Source: Odiellus spinosus
Taxonomy: Eukaryota > Arthropoda > Arachnida > Opiliones > Phalangiidae
Direction of reading: 5' to 3'
Assembly (NCBI GenBank): GCA_963920705.1
Contig: OY987230.1
Location: 15,711,320 to 15,775,319, forward strand
DNA length: 64,000 bases
In this document: positions 1-11,330 of the stretch, in pieces
Layout: each line of letters starts with the position of its first letter
Numbering within the stretch: the stretch's first letter is position 1
Notes under the pieces: model-generated
The model's input: only the letters and a program-made list of their open reading frames with translations
Database searches by the model: none
What the model was told of the DNA's origin: nothing
Translations under genes and position numbers: made by a program

Positions 1-440
1 ATGATATGCCCATGGTCCAAGTTCATAGTCTGTTTAGTCAAGTGACGTTAGTAACTTTACAGCCAGCCTTTAAAGGCGAGAATTTCCTCAACTGGTGTCT
101 AGAAAATAAAAAATAAAATTTGAAATTTAATCAATTTCGGACCCCACTACGAAAAACATAGTACAGTTTGATTAGTTCAGAATCGATTTTACTTCCCATT
201 CGAGCGAATTAAAATCTAATGGGGAAAGTTCCTAAAACTTTCCTCGAAATTAGTTTTAAACATAATTTAGCAATTTAAAACATATTAAGCGCTTAGTTAT
301 TTTACGGGGAAAGTGACGTGGTATTTGCATAAAGTAAATTTAGTCTTCTCCTTGAAATTGTGGTTAATTATTTAATCGCAAAAATAATTAAAGTCTGGGT
401 TGAAAAGTAGCGTATGTGCTTGAATTACTTCCTAATAAAA
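1..440. other. AT-rich non-coding stretch
   Basis: No open frame, RNA gene or repeat shared with the rest of the window was recognised. The sequence is AT-rich and stop-dense in every frame. Confidence 0.5.
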
Positions 441-785
441 TTGATTTTTAACGGTTCCTTATCGTTTAAATAGACCTAATCCACCAGTAAAAAATTACAA
501 ACAAATATTAAACTAGAAAAAAATTTAAAACTGGGAAATAGGCTTAGCTGGATTCATGAAGATCCTGAATTTCTTCGCATTGAAGGGTCATCGACCAATG
601 AGCAAAGGTATATCGTTAAGGCGAGATCTCCATGAGACTTCCAATAATATTCGATTGGTAGCTGGACCAATCAATACGAAGAAATTCAGCTGATCTCCAT
701 GAATCCCGCTAAGCCTATTTTCCGGGTTAAATTTATTGGTTTCTAAATCATTTTACTGGTAAAAAAAATCACTTATAATTGAGAG
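441..785. mobile_element. Family A MITE, copy 1 (ends eroded)
   Basis: This is a palindromic non-coding element. The left arm holds GGCTTAGCTGGATTCATG followed by a block ending in TTTCTTCGCATTGAAG. The right arm repeats both in reverse complement (GAAGAAATTCAG, then CCATGAATCCCGCTAAGCCT). Outer parts match the other A copies (AATCCACCAGTAA on the left, TTTTACTGGT on the right), but the terminal TTAAAGGG and GCAACCTAAC blocks are lost. It carries no transposase and must have moved using an enzyme encoded elsewhere. Confidence 0.8.
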
Positions 786-1510
786 TGGACGTGAAGATGT
801 ATGTTGACTGGTTAAGGGGTTAAAAGTCAGCGGAGGTCACGCGACTAGAGAAGTGAATGGTCTAAATTGGAAGGCAGAGAAATTAATGGGGCGACTCGAA
901 TTAAATCGCCTAATTGACCATGTTTCGCCTAGCCTCTCCCCTTCCAAACTCCTCTATATCTTACTCCCCCTTGGGTCCAGCCCCAGGGTGACATCGGCTC
1001 CCGAATTAGATCGTATAAGTTTACAATCAGTACAAGAAACTAATCCGAATGAAGTCAAGTATATATAGGGACTCAAAGACGATAAAGGGTTAGTTGTTTA
1101 ATGGTTTTCCTAAATATAACTTTTAGAATGATATAAAATAGAGCACTAAAACTATATATAGACTCTTGTTAAAACTCTCCAACTACGATTAAGGTGCGTT
1201 TTCATGACAGTGATTTGCAAGGAAAAAAATAAAACAAGAAATTGCGAAAGTCCATCTATTTCACACTTATTTTGTATCTTAATTGATAAATAGCTTAAAT
1301 TTTTTGTGGGAAAAATATGGTGGACTAAAGTTAAATAAATTAAAACCCTTAATTTTGGCTTAATTAAGCATAGTTTATAATATTTGACAGGGAGAATGGG
1401 CCTTTTATTACTGTATTCCTGTTTTATCAACTAAATAGGGCTAAAGTTTGATTTTTCTTTCAAGCTCCCTTAAGTGCCTTAGAGCTTTTTGATATTGGGC
1501 GTTACTTACA
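786..1510. other. Unassigned stretch, no gene seen
   Basis: A slightly GC-richer part lies at about 830-1070 and holds one 71-codon open frame with no recognisable domain. The rest is AT-rich. Nothing here matches the repeat families found elsewhere. Confidence 0.4.
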
Positions 1511-1816
1511 TTAAAGGGAAACTTGGGAGCTAAAAATCGGAATTTTTGAAAACTTTTTGGTGTTTAAATTAATTTCTAAAGTTTGGAAACATTTCTATAA
1601 AAGCAAATATAAATTCCGACCAATCATACTATTTCAGCATTCAGCAGCGCTTGTAATGTGCTAATATTACAAGCGTTTGATGCCTTAATTCAAACACCAA
1701 ATACGTGTCTAAAAATACAGAACAATTCTGGAATACGTTTTTTGGCATGGTGGTTCCGAAAATAAATTCAAAAGCTCTTCCATTTTTAGCTCCCAAGTTT
1801 GAAAATTTCTCTTGAA
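1511..1816. mobile_element. Family G MITE, copy 1 (TTAA, Kolobok/T2-like)
   Basis: The element starts at a TTAA followed by AGGGAAACTTGGGAGC and ends with the reverse complement of the same block (TTTTTAGCTCCCAAGTTT). The last bases (CCCTTTAA in the best copy) have decayed here. Internal landmarks shared with other copies are GTTTAAATTAATTTCTAAAG and the CCAATCA block on the left, and CTGGAATACG plus AATAAATTCAAAAGCT on the right. A TTAAAGGRR end is the hallmark of T2/Kolobok-type MITEs, so the superfamily call rests on end and target sequence only. There is no coding capacity. Confidence 0.75.
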
Positions 1817-3314
1817 CAAATTAGGCTGCATGCGTGAAGTTAGCTAGCTCGGTCCAGAGTAAAAGGACATACCCGAATTTATCCACAACCCCCTCTTTGT
1901 CCGATCAGACTGATGACTGCCGCCCTCGAGGGTCAAAGAGGAGAAAACTGGGACTATTGGAAAGATTGCGTTCGAGCACCAGAGAGGGGAAGCTAGCTGG
2001 AAGTGGGTTGAGACTTGAGAGGATTGGAAAAAATGGCTGTAATTAGATTAATTAGCCAGGGAACCAATCAAGCCAAGTCGACCCTTTTTAGATCCCCCAG
2101 CCACGTTATTTTTTTTGTATAATAAAAAAAGGTTTCTAATTTATATTTCCGGGGACCGCGAGGGCCGAACGATCGAAATTAGAATCTCTTTGACGATTTT
2201 TTTAATTTAATTTTTAAACATTGACTTAAAGAGAGACTGAATTAAACGTTTTTAAATTTAAATTTTTTTTTAATTTCAAATCAATGGTTCTTTAATTTTC
2301 TTAATTTTAAATTGATGCTTAAATTTTAATTAAAAGTTTTGTGGTATTATCTTTTCATGATACTGTCCTGGCAACCTTATACCTGGGCACCTTTACAATC
2401 GTAGATTTCTAATACCAATATTATTAGGAAAGCTATAAAAATATATGCTTTTCAAAGACCTCACGATTCGATCAAATAAAACTCTATATACCTGATTGGC
2501 TGGTTTTTACAAAACGTCACTGAAATTTAAACCTAACCAACATATTGACCCTATAAAGTATTTTTTTATTTATTTTTCGCAAATTAAGTATTGGCGATTC
2601 AAAAAACAAATTTCAGCTAATATAGTTCCATTTAAATATGTAAATCAAGCTTTGATGCCAATTGTTTTAAGTGTGAAATATTTGGGATAGTGTAAGTTAT
2701 TTCAAGGGAATTTAATTTTCGATATTTAGTAAATAAATCAATATTAATTAATAATAAATTCGACCTTCTTTAAAACACTTTGAATAAAAGTTTAAAATTA
2801 GAGTTTCGAAAACAATTTAAAATGCGCTAAAGAGTTGAACAAAAACATCTGATTACTAAACGAAAAATTTAACATCTAAGCAAGGTTGCTCTCCAAACAT
2901 TTAAGTGTTCTTTAAAAAACAGGAACAATTTAAAAGGTATATATATATCTAGAGAAGAAAGAAACTTTACTTTCCCAATTAAATGGGATACAATCTTGGG
3001 GGTTTTTTTTTTTGTTGCTCAGCCACTCTTGCTGCGTCCTAAGCTAGATATTTCTTTATTTGCAAAGAGGAGAGGTCGGAGCTAGTATTATGGGATGATA
3101 CGCTTCGAAGGAGTGAGAATAACAGAAAGCAAATACGACGAAACGAAGAAACATAACATGTAGAAATTAGGATAGTTGGGCACAAAATGTCTCCATTGTA
3201 TACTAAATTCTAAGGAATGAATTTTATCTAAACTTCGTTCGACCATTTAAAATCCACACTCAATAGAAATTCCCAATGACATATTAAACAAATTGAAATT
3301 CCCCCAAACTTATT
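1817..3314. other. Unassigned stretch, no gene seen
   Basis: The 1830-2090 part is clearly GC-richer than its surroundings and holds a 70-codon open frame starting at GTG, but no splice frame or domain supports it. The remainder is AT-rich with long A and T tracts. A T run lies at about 3003-3012. Confidence 0.4.
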
Positions 3315-3366
3315 CGGGAAATAAATTCAAAAGCTGTTCCATTTTTAGCTCCAAGTTTCCCTTTAA
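3315..3366. mobile_element. Family G terminal fragment
   Basis: Only the right end of a G element remains: AATAAATTCAAAAGCTGTTC, then TTTTTAGCTCCAAGTTTCCC and a TTAA at 3363-3366. It shows the intact terminal sequence that copy 1 has lost. Confidence 0.75.
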
Positions 3367-4158
3367 ACAAATTGAAATTGCCTCTGCTTATTAGATTAAC
3401 TGCAATTCCCTTTTTAGATCAATTTTAAATCCCCTGGCATTTTCTGGTATTCCAGTTAATGTGAATGGTAACTTTGTTATAAATATAAATTATTTTACAG
3501 TAAAATGTACAGCTGCTAGTAAATGTGACTGCATAAACTATAAATAAACGGTAGAGGTCTTTAGGTGTTAGTAAGCCACAGTTTAAACAAGCATATATTA
3601 TGAAAATGTTACAGGAAATAGCTCGAAATCTACGTGATATGTAACAGACACGATTCATTGATATAGATCAAACCCGAACCCACTAACATCAATTTACGAT
3701 AGTTAAAATTTTATATATTATCAGGTTGAAATTTTCAGGCTATATACACGTAATCAAGGTGTCGACCCATTATGATAAACCTTGAACAAATCATGTTGGT
3801 TCTGTTACAGCTTTTTTTTTTATAACGTGGAGTGACTACGTCATCACTTCACTTAAAGAACACAAATGAACATGGCCGAAAATGTGCTTTTTTCACATTT
3901 GTTTTGTCTACAGAGGAAATTTGAATAAAAGATAATAGGATTCAATTTTAAATATCAAACTCATGATTAACTATTATTTGGTTTGAGGGGTTTCCATCAC
4001 GTAATTATTTCTAATTATAAATTAGGGCATTTTTGCCGCAAAATTGGCTATCGGTTACACCACGAGTAAATCATGCTTCAAGTTTGCAACAAGGCAAATT
4101 AGGATTGGTATGTGGTTCTGAAAATTTTGTCGTCAGAGCTTTCGCTCGAGGAGAAAGG
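3367..4158. other. Unassigned AT-rich stretch
   Basis: No coding frame of note and no recognised repeat. A 77-codon open frame on the minus strand (3425-3658) has no family signature and AT-driven composition. Confidence 0.4.
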
Positions 4159-4185
4159 AAAAAAAAAAAAAAAAAAAAAAAAAAA
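4159..4185 (+). repeat. A27 homopolymer
   Basis: An uninterrupted run of about 27 A follows GAGAAAGG. It could be a plain microsatellite or the tail of a decayed retroposed copy. The sequence immediately upstream was not recognised as a SINE. Confidence 0.9.
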
Positions 4186-4269
4186 TAATCCAAAAACTCG
4201 AAACGGTCGAGATACGCAACTCGAAATTGCCCTCTCTAGCGGTTGAGATTGGAACTAAGTAGGCGGTGC

Positions 4270-4525
4270 TAATATTGTGCCAACTCTCTAGACGTTTACA
4301 TGGGTGAAAATGTATCGAGGGAAAACAACTCTCCTCTCACTCTCGCGAAACGAAGGAGCGTGTCTCGCCCGGCCGTCAGCGATTTCGAGTCTGATTTACT
4401 CTAGAAAGAATATACTGGGCCTGGCCGCCTTTCTGTACAAATTTCGGGTGAAACCATGTACTGAGAAAATCGGAATCACTTCCTTGTCACCCATGTCGTC
4501 TTTTAAACTAACTTGAAGGATGATT
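4270..4525 (-). mobile_element. Family M element, copy 1 (GC-rich core)
   Basis: A segment of about 255 bp that recurs in reverse complement at 22697-22945. It is much richer in G+C than its flanks. The ends look like degenerate inverted repeats: AGACGTTTACATGGGTGA at one end and, read on the other strand, AGACGACATGGGTGA at the other. A central block of about 90 bp (around 4330-4425) is almost identical between the two copies. Open frames on either strand are not conserved as protein and look like shadows. A SINE with a poor B-box-like GACTCGAAATC is an alternative. Confidence 0.65.
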
Positions 4526-5376
4526 TACTCGTAGTTACAAATAGCGCTCTAATTCATGCCAAATTTTTGTTTCCCTGAATTATTATTAACATTTAATTTA
4601 TTAAATTTATTAAAAGATACAAGAATATCTGTGGAAATATAAGATTCATATTCCCCTTCTAGTTTATAGTTGGAAAAAAATTCCAAGAATAACAATATGA
4701 AAAACAATAGAGAGAACAATTGAAATTAGATAGCGTAAAGAAAATAAAAATAAATATAAATTTTAATCTTTATTCAAGCGAGCCATTCCTGTACGCTAAT
4801 CTGTATACACCTTTACATTATCTACATCATCATCTATCTCATATGTAGATGGCAGTAGGTTCTCTATTATGGACAAACACATTGCAGTGAAAACTTCAAA
4901 AATGAGAAATTTAAGGTCACTGATGATGGAGGTTACCTAATAGGCCTGTATACTCATTCGAGTCAGTGGTCAAACCAGAAATTTCATCCTAAACTTATTT
5001 TTGCTCCAACAGTTTTTTTAAGTAAAACTGTCTTTGCAAAAAAATGAAACTTGAAAGAGAGAGAATACAAAAAAAAAAAAAAAAAAGAAAAAAGTTCCCA
5101 TGATATTGCCTCTTCAGTTTAAAACTGGTTCTAAAAAATTCTTTAGTTAAGGTTCAAGGAGAAATGAAAAATAAAATTTAAAGTCTACTGGAACTACTGC
5201 TAAATGATATTCAGGTCAATGTTAGGACGTTTTGTAAAAAAAATCGTAAAAGGTTTTGTTTTACAAAAATTAGATACAATTTTTCGGTTCAAGATTTGAT
5301 ATAACCTTTCGACACGAATACAATTCGTCCCATTGAACATGCCAAGAAATATGTATGACTATGTTTCGAATCAGAA
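4526..5376. other. Unassigned stretch with A18 run
   Basis: AT-rich DNA without a recognised repeat apart from an A run at about 5069-5086. No gene signal was seen. Confidence 0.4.
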
Positions 5377-5824
5377 GCTACAGTAGCAATTCATAATCGA
5401 TTTGAAACGGTAAACTTCAAACCGATATTCAAATCGCCAGGAATCGTTTTAAACGGTTTTAAACGTCACTTGAGCTACGTTCACACTTAACACTTTGGAA
5501 CCGTTTTCAAACCGTTTCGAATTTTCAAATCGACTTTCCAAGATATGAATTTTGTTTCTTGATCAACGATCTACACGGATGACCCCAAAATTTTATAATT
5601 TGACCTTTCCAAAACGGCTTAAAACGGTTTCAAAGTCTGTAGTGTGAACGTAGCTATGTTCACGTATTACCTTAGTAGATTTATTGTTGCTTCATCTATC
5701 GGCTGTTGAAACCGAATTGGTTTGAAACTGGTTCCCGAAGCAGTTTCGAGAAATCGAATCAAATCGATTCGATAAAAGACGTTTTGAAACGGTTTAAATC
5801 GATTCCAAGGCCTAGTATGAACGC
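5377..5824 (+). mobile_element. Family B MITE, copy 1, split by a B-prime insertion
   Basis: This element matches the copy at 34161-34443 along its length. Landmarks are CCGATATTCAAATCGCCAGG on the left, CTTCATCTATCGG in the middle, GAAACTGGTTCCCGAAGCAG, and the right end CCAAGGCCTAGTATGAACGC. Between the GTCAC and TTCACG blocks, which adjoin in the 34161 copy, this copy carries 183 extra bases that form a complete palindromic element (5473-5655). It has many GAAACGG/CCGTTT motifs in both orientations and no coding frame. Confidence 0.8.
5473..5655. mobile_element. Family B-prime MITE nested in B
   Basis: Complete element of 183 bp with inverted ends AGCTACGTTCACACT and AGTGTGAACGTAGCT, followed inward by TTGGAACCGTTTT and its counterpart AAACGGTTTCAAAG. 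It sits inside B copy 1 and is therefore younger than that copy. Partial sister copies occur at 29640-29703 and 39087-39178. No clear target duplication could be fixed at this site. Confidence 0.8.
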
Positions 5825-6954
5825 AAATAGAAAGTAATCATTTCAAGGTAGAATGCAAGAAATATTAGTATGATATCGAGAGTCACTATTAGTGTTGGCA
5901 AATTTTATTAGTGTTGCTCAGTGTTTAATTTTCCACGAGCCCTACATCAATGTATAGCGGTAAAAAAATTAAATTAATGTTTATATAAATGCCTGTCTCA
6001 TCCGTTTTTATTGTTCTGTGAGCGTAATTAGTGTTGGCTAAAAGTTTTTAACTAATTAATTTTATTCTAGAGCTAATTCGAGATGGGTTGAGAAGTGTAA
6101 CACTCAGGTGCCAATTTTTAAAAATGTCACTGACCAATAGTATTCAAAATTATTACCGTACATTTACTGATTACTTATTGATTAGAATTAAACAAATTAA
6201 CTCTTATTAATTCCGATCTGTCCTTCGAACTTTTCCTCACGTACGTAGGTTTAATAAGCTAAGCCTAAAATTAGGCCTAAAAGTCATTTCAATTTAAAAC
6301 GCCGTAGATTCCCTTATTAGTCGGTATAATTCGTTACAACGAGCCTAATCATTCTAAATCAATTAGGAATAAAGTTACGTAATACGAAGCCAGAGAGAGT
6401 AAAGGCTTATACACGTTCTATTGAGGGGAAACTTTATCCAGCAGGCTTGAAATATATAATCAAACCGGTCAAACTTTACCCGACACTAAGACAAGCGTGA
6501 TAGAATGGTCTTTTAAGCCTTCGATAGCGGTGACAAGTGACATTTAGTAACGCGAAGCGGTCAAACGTAAAGAGTAATTGACATCTACTGGGCCTTGCCG
6601 TCGAAAGGGGATAAACGCACCAACCAAAAGCGTCGCCCTAACTTGGTTCATCCATTAGTTTAGAGATATTAGAGCGCTTGCGAGATAGAGAGATTTACGC
6701 TTGTTGACAAATGTCTTCATCTCATTCTCCATCGCTTTCATTCTATTGTTTCTAAATTAGTAGACAAACTATAAGAAGAGATGACATTTTGGTGCACAGT
6801 GCGGGTCTTATCTCTTATCCATTGGCCTAGCCCTGCCAAAGCTCCTCCCCCCACTATTTTTATCAACTAAAACCATCAATACGAAAGCCAGAATGTAGTA
6901 AGTTAAATTTTAAACAATAAGATTACTTTAGGATTATTAAAAATGAACACTTAT
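5825..6954. other. Unassigned stretch, partly CpG-rich
   Basis: Mostly AT-rich. The 6455-6830 part is richer in CG dinucleotides but has no open frame. The piece around 6733-6775 (TTTCATTCTATTGTTTCTAA) has a relative near 47287-47320, so it is probably an old dispersed repeat. No gene was seen. Confidence 0.4.
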
Positions 6955-7345
6955 TAAGAAGGGAGAATGCAACCTAACAACAAGAGCTTTTAATCGATTC
7001 TTTATCGTTTAAATAGGCCTAGTCCACCAGTAAAAAAAATTACAAATAAATATTAAACTAGAAATCCATTTAAAACTTAGGCTTAAAAAATAGGCTTAAC
7101 CGAATTCAAGGAGATCCTGAATTTCTTCGCATTGAAGGGTCAAACGACTAATCGAATGTTATTGGACGTCTCGTAGAGACGATGACCCTGCAAGGTGAAC
7201 AAATTCAGGATCTACATGAATTAAGCTAAGCCTATTTTCCGGGTAAGTTTTTAATTTATTTCTAGTTTAATATTTGTTAGTAATTTATTTAAATGAAAAG
7301 GAATAGATAAAAATCTCTTGTTATTAAGTTGCATTATCCGTTTAA
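6955..7345. mobile_element. Family A MITE, copy 2 (nearly full length)
   Basis: The left end AAGGGAGAATGCAACCTAAC and right end GTTGCATTATCCGTTTAA are inverted copies, with TTAA at the right edge. The usual order follows: TAGGCCTAGTCCACCAGTAA, GGCTTAACCGAATTC, TTTCTTCGCATTG, then the mirror set up to GCTAAGCCTATTTTCCGGG. Non-coding. The central loop holds TTATTGGACGTCTCGTAGAG. Confidence 0.85.
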
Positions 7346-8262
7346 TACATAAAGATTCATAACACTTTACGGTCCGCGGTCTAGCATAGGCAGAGAGAGG
7401 AAAAACTATTTCTCTTCTCTCCGCAGACACGAATTATTCTGTATTTACTCCGGTGAATACGCAAGGGATATGGAACCCTACTAGGCTCTGTCCAAGGCAT
7501 TTTGTTCTATTTATTTTTGGCTACTTTCCCATTGACGGTTTTCTTACATTGCCACAATATTTTCTTTTAATTCTATGAGAAAGACCGAAAAGTTTTCAGA
7601 CTTTCACTTTTTCCACGATTCTAAAACTAAATTTACCAATTTTAACTTCAGTGCAAACATTTCATTCTCAATTTAGTATAAATTGGGAGATAATTGCGAT
7701 ACAGAGCTTAATTTATACCAAATTTCAGATTCATCCCATGATTTTCCACAAATATTTACTATGTAGCTGATGAAGCCTTCAGGGCTTCAATTAGAGATTT
7801 ACCATACTTTGATCCAAGTCGCGTATTAAGTTAAGATAACACGTACTTACATGGTTTCGCTTCTGTTATACTAATATATAGTATATAATATAAATAGACG
7901 GGAACAACGTGCAAAGACTCTCGCGAACAGTTTTCGCTGTGTCAATATTTTCTTCCACCCACCCCTTCCTTTTGTCAAGAATCAAAGGGGGGAGGGACGT
8001 CTCATGTGCCCGTCCTCGTATTTCTCGTCAAATGGTCCGAGTTCTGATACAGAGCGACACCCTAACCCCCATTTACGCCACACTGACTTCTCACTATACC
8101 GTAATAGACCGTTCCAATACCAGATTGCAACACCCACGCTTGAAAAGCATTTTACTCCAAATGGAGATTGAAAATGAAAACCTATGTAAAATGTATTATA
8201 TTAAATTACAGCCGGTTCGAATCGTATCATATTTCGCTCTAATTTATGTTATAAATAATTTC
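7346..8262. other. Unassigned stretch with an orphan splice acceptor and an ORF
   Basis: CTCTTCTCTCCGCAG at 7411-7425 is a textbook acceptor, but no donor follows in frame, so no exon is called. A 120-codon open frame at 7909-8271 begins at GTG and runs into the minisatellite. It has no recognisable domain and is not trusted. Confidence 0.4.
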
Positions 8263-8765
8263 GGTAATTAACTAATTTTATCTGTCCATTCCGAGTTGAA
8301 TTTAACCTCGCAATTAAACAATTACATCTGTCCATTCTGAGTTGCAATTAACTAATTACATCTGTCCATTCTGAGTTGCAATTAACTACTTATATCTGTC
8401 CATTCTGAATTGCAATTAACTAATTATATCTGTCCATTCTGAGTTGCAATTAACTAATTATATCCGTCCATTATTAGTTGCAATTAACTAATTATATTTG
8501 TCCATTCTGAGTTGCTATTAACTTCGCAATGTCAGTCCATTCTGAGTTGCTATTAGCTTCGCAATGTCAGTCCATTCTTAGTTGTAATTAACTATACCCA
8601 TTCTCAGTTGCAATTAACTAATTATATATGTCCATTCTGAGTTGTAACCAACTAATTCTAGCCATTCTCAGTTGCAATTAACTAATATCTGTCCATTTTG
8701 AGTTGTAATGAACTAATATCTAGCCATTCGGAGCTGTTATTAATGAATTAAATCCAGCCTGAGTT
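8263..8765 (+). repeat. 34-bp minisatellite, about 14 units
   Basis: A tandem array whose best unit is 34 bp: TGTCCATTCTGAGTTGCAAT followed by TAACTAATTATATC. Central units (about 8320-8500) are nearly identical, and both edges decay, with short units around 8590-8650. This pattern is usual when homogenisation acts on the middle of an array. No coding potential and no link to a named satellite were seen. Confidence 0.95.
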
Positions 8766-9165
8766 GGAAGTAACTCAACCTCTTTCAGTAGGTAGAAATT
8801 TCACATGGTCGGAACTAGTCTAAAACTTCAGTATTTAGAAAGGCAAAGCTTTAATCCATCTCAAAGAATCCCAAGTAATTGAAATAGAGGCGCAAATACG
8901 TGATGACACTTGATTCTGATCGTAACTGCTAGAACAATACAGAATACCAATACGTCTTCGCGAGTGAGTTTATCACGAAAGAAACAGACCTTGAAAGACT
9001 CTTTTAGCTTTTTGCTGACTGCTAAGTGAGTAACCACGCGATCTAAAAGAACATTTAGTCGGATTAGAGACTGCGTCCTTTGATGGGATTAGTGGATTAC
9101 AGTCGCTTCTCTCTTCCGCTCTATATCTGGGTTATTTTGATATGCCCACGCATTTAAGAAATTAA

Positions 9166-9193
9166 AGGGATATTAGGTTGAATTCTTCCTTTA
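9166..9193 (+). mobile_element. Family A right-end remnant
   Basis: ATTAGGTTGAATTCTTCC plus TTTAA is the terminal block of an A element and ends exactly on the TTAA from which H copy 1 starts. The body of this A copy is missing. Confidence 0.65.
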
Positions 9194-9635
9194 AAGGGAT
9201 ACTAGACTGTGGAAACAAATTATTTTTAATCGATTTATTGTTGAAACATGCCTAAAAAGATTATCAAAACTCTCCAACATCTTCGTAGTAATTCGCGGTT
9301 TATTATTAAAGTTACAAAATTAGCCTCGATCACATTTCGGATTTTTTCAAAGGACTTAATTTCTGGTCCCGATGAGAGGTCGACTTGGAAACCGAGATTT
9401 TGGTTAGAAATAGCGTGGGCTTTTGAGTTAAATTGGTTAAGGCGCCATTTTTATTCGATATTTCAATGGAATCAGCAACTTACGTTTCTCTAGAATTTTT
9501 ACATTCTAAAATATCTTCAAAACTGATTTAGGCTTAGCGACTCCAGTTCGCGACTTTGATATTTAACTTTTTACCTCGAAATCTTAGCTGAGTTTTGATA
9601 CTTTTTAACGCATATTATAAAAGTCTAAATTTTAA
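9190..9635. mobile_element. Family H palindromic element, copy 1
   Basis: TTAA-bounded element of about 446 bp. The left end reads AGGGATACTAGACTGTGGAA, then CAAATTATTTTTAATCGATT. The right end carries AAAAGTCTAAATTTTAA. Internally it pairs AAAACTCTCC-type and GAGTTTTGATAC blocks and contains GGCTTAGCGACTCC, which is also found in copies 2 and 3. An A-type end lies against each side. Its 81-codon frame is not shared by the other copies and is taken as chance. Confidence 0.7.
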
Positions 9636-11330
9636 AGGAGAATGCCCTACTCTTACTACTGTTTACCGTTAGAGGACGCTTATCAATTATGTTATTTATA
9701 TTTATCTATTAAAAATGTAGGTCACGTGATACTCGGGGAGATAAAATTTGGTTTTTTCCCCAACTTGTTTGTGTTATTTCCTGATATTTAAATTTCACCG
9801 CAATTTTTTTGGACGAATGATACCTTTTCGAAGACTGAACACATATATGAACAATTGTAGTTTACGAGCGAGCGAAAGCTGAGATAGATACAATGTATAG
9901 AATTTCGCAAAGTCATCTTGAATACGAGGAAATATATATTTTCTTTGAGTTTCTTTTGAAGAAATAACAATAAAAGAAGTCTGAGGTATATGGGGACACG
10001 AGCGTGCATGCTTTTGATCTTTAGAGAAAGAGAGAGGGTCCACTACTAAAAGTCACGAATCAAGTGAGGCGAATAATTGTTGCGTCATTTCCGCTCGGAC
10101 GAATTCATTTATTTCCTTTTAGCTTTAAATGTCAAGAAATGGAACAATAGAAAGCGACCAATTCTCTTCATTTTTTTGACCCTACTTCATTCCCAATATT
10201 CTCTTCCAAAAACTTCTTACAAACTAGGAGTTTCAGTTTGAATTTTCAACACGTTAACGCGCCTAGATTGTCTTTATCTTATCACTAAAGTTCGTAAACC
10301 CAACCGATCCAAAAGATATATTTTTTTGATTTTCAAGAAACAGAAAAATCAAACAGATACTTTTGAAGTTCAATGGGAATCACAATTTTTAAGTGGTGCT
10401 ATCATAATATTCTTCGTAAGTTTATTGATAATATTATTTTAGGTTTTTTTCAAACCTCTTGATTGTCGTGGTTTTAAGAAACTTCAAAATTAAAATAACA
10501 AAAATGTATAAATTTTCCGCACGATGACGTAGAAGGTTTCATGATTATCGTGATTATTAATAAGTTTAAAATGAAAGTAAAGGACTTTCGAAATTAAAGC
10601 GAGGCTGTCACCATTTTTGTTCGAAGGCCTAAGGATTTTAAGTAACTTCAAAATTAAAATGTCAAAAATGTAAATGTGTTTTCCTAATATGACATACTTT
10701 TGCTCTTTATTATATTAAAGACGCGATAGAGGCCGCTATAAGCTTTATCCATACTATCAAAATTGTTAGACTTCAATAACAGACTTTATATAAGGAGATT
10801 TATAGAGATTTACAGAGAAATAAATCAAATTGCTTATTGAATTAATTTATGAGCTAAAAGTTTCAGCTAAAAATAAAGTGTTACACAATGTAACAAGAGG
10901 AATATTAGAAGTATAAAGGGTGGTAAGGGTAACAGGGACAAGCAAGGATATATAGGGTATAGATAATGGTGTTCGCCATTAGCCCTTTAGAACCCTTGAT
11001 CGCTGCTCTTTATAGGTTTCGATCGTACATACATCTCAAGAGTGTTTAGAGAGAAGGCGAAGCCTCATCATTGAGTTGGTTATTAAGTTACACGTTCTGA
11101 TTTACGTTTATAAACCAGCGTCTTTAAAAATCTCGAGATGTATGGTCACAGTCTCAACTTTATCATTATACCAAGGACCCTGTATGTAAGAAGGATGAGA
11201 AGCAGAGCAGCGAGGGGTCCGACACTCTGGAATTCGCTGTACACTTGAGTTCACTGAGTTCAGCTTTGATAGTGCAAAGAGATACTGGCATATTATATCG
11301 TCTCTAAGGCCAAAATCTAAAGGGTACTGC
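9636..11330. other. Unassigned stretch with small repeats
   Basis: It opens with an A-type end (AGGAGAATGCCCTA) and a relative of the CCGTTAGAGGCCGCTTATG block of 59.5 kb (9659-9685). A direct repeat of about 45 bp lies at 10468-10513 and 10633-10678. A J-type end (TTAAAGCGAGGCTGTCACC) sits near 10597. No gene was seen. Confidence 0.45.

Noticed and set aside
8205..8235. GGTTCGAATC, resembling a tRNA T-arm / B box
   Set aside because: No acceptor stem, anticodon arm or A box can be placed around it.
7909..8271. 120-codon open frame
   Set aside because: GTG start, no ATG or splice context, no domain, and its end runs into minisatellite DNA.
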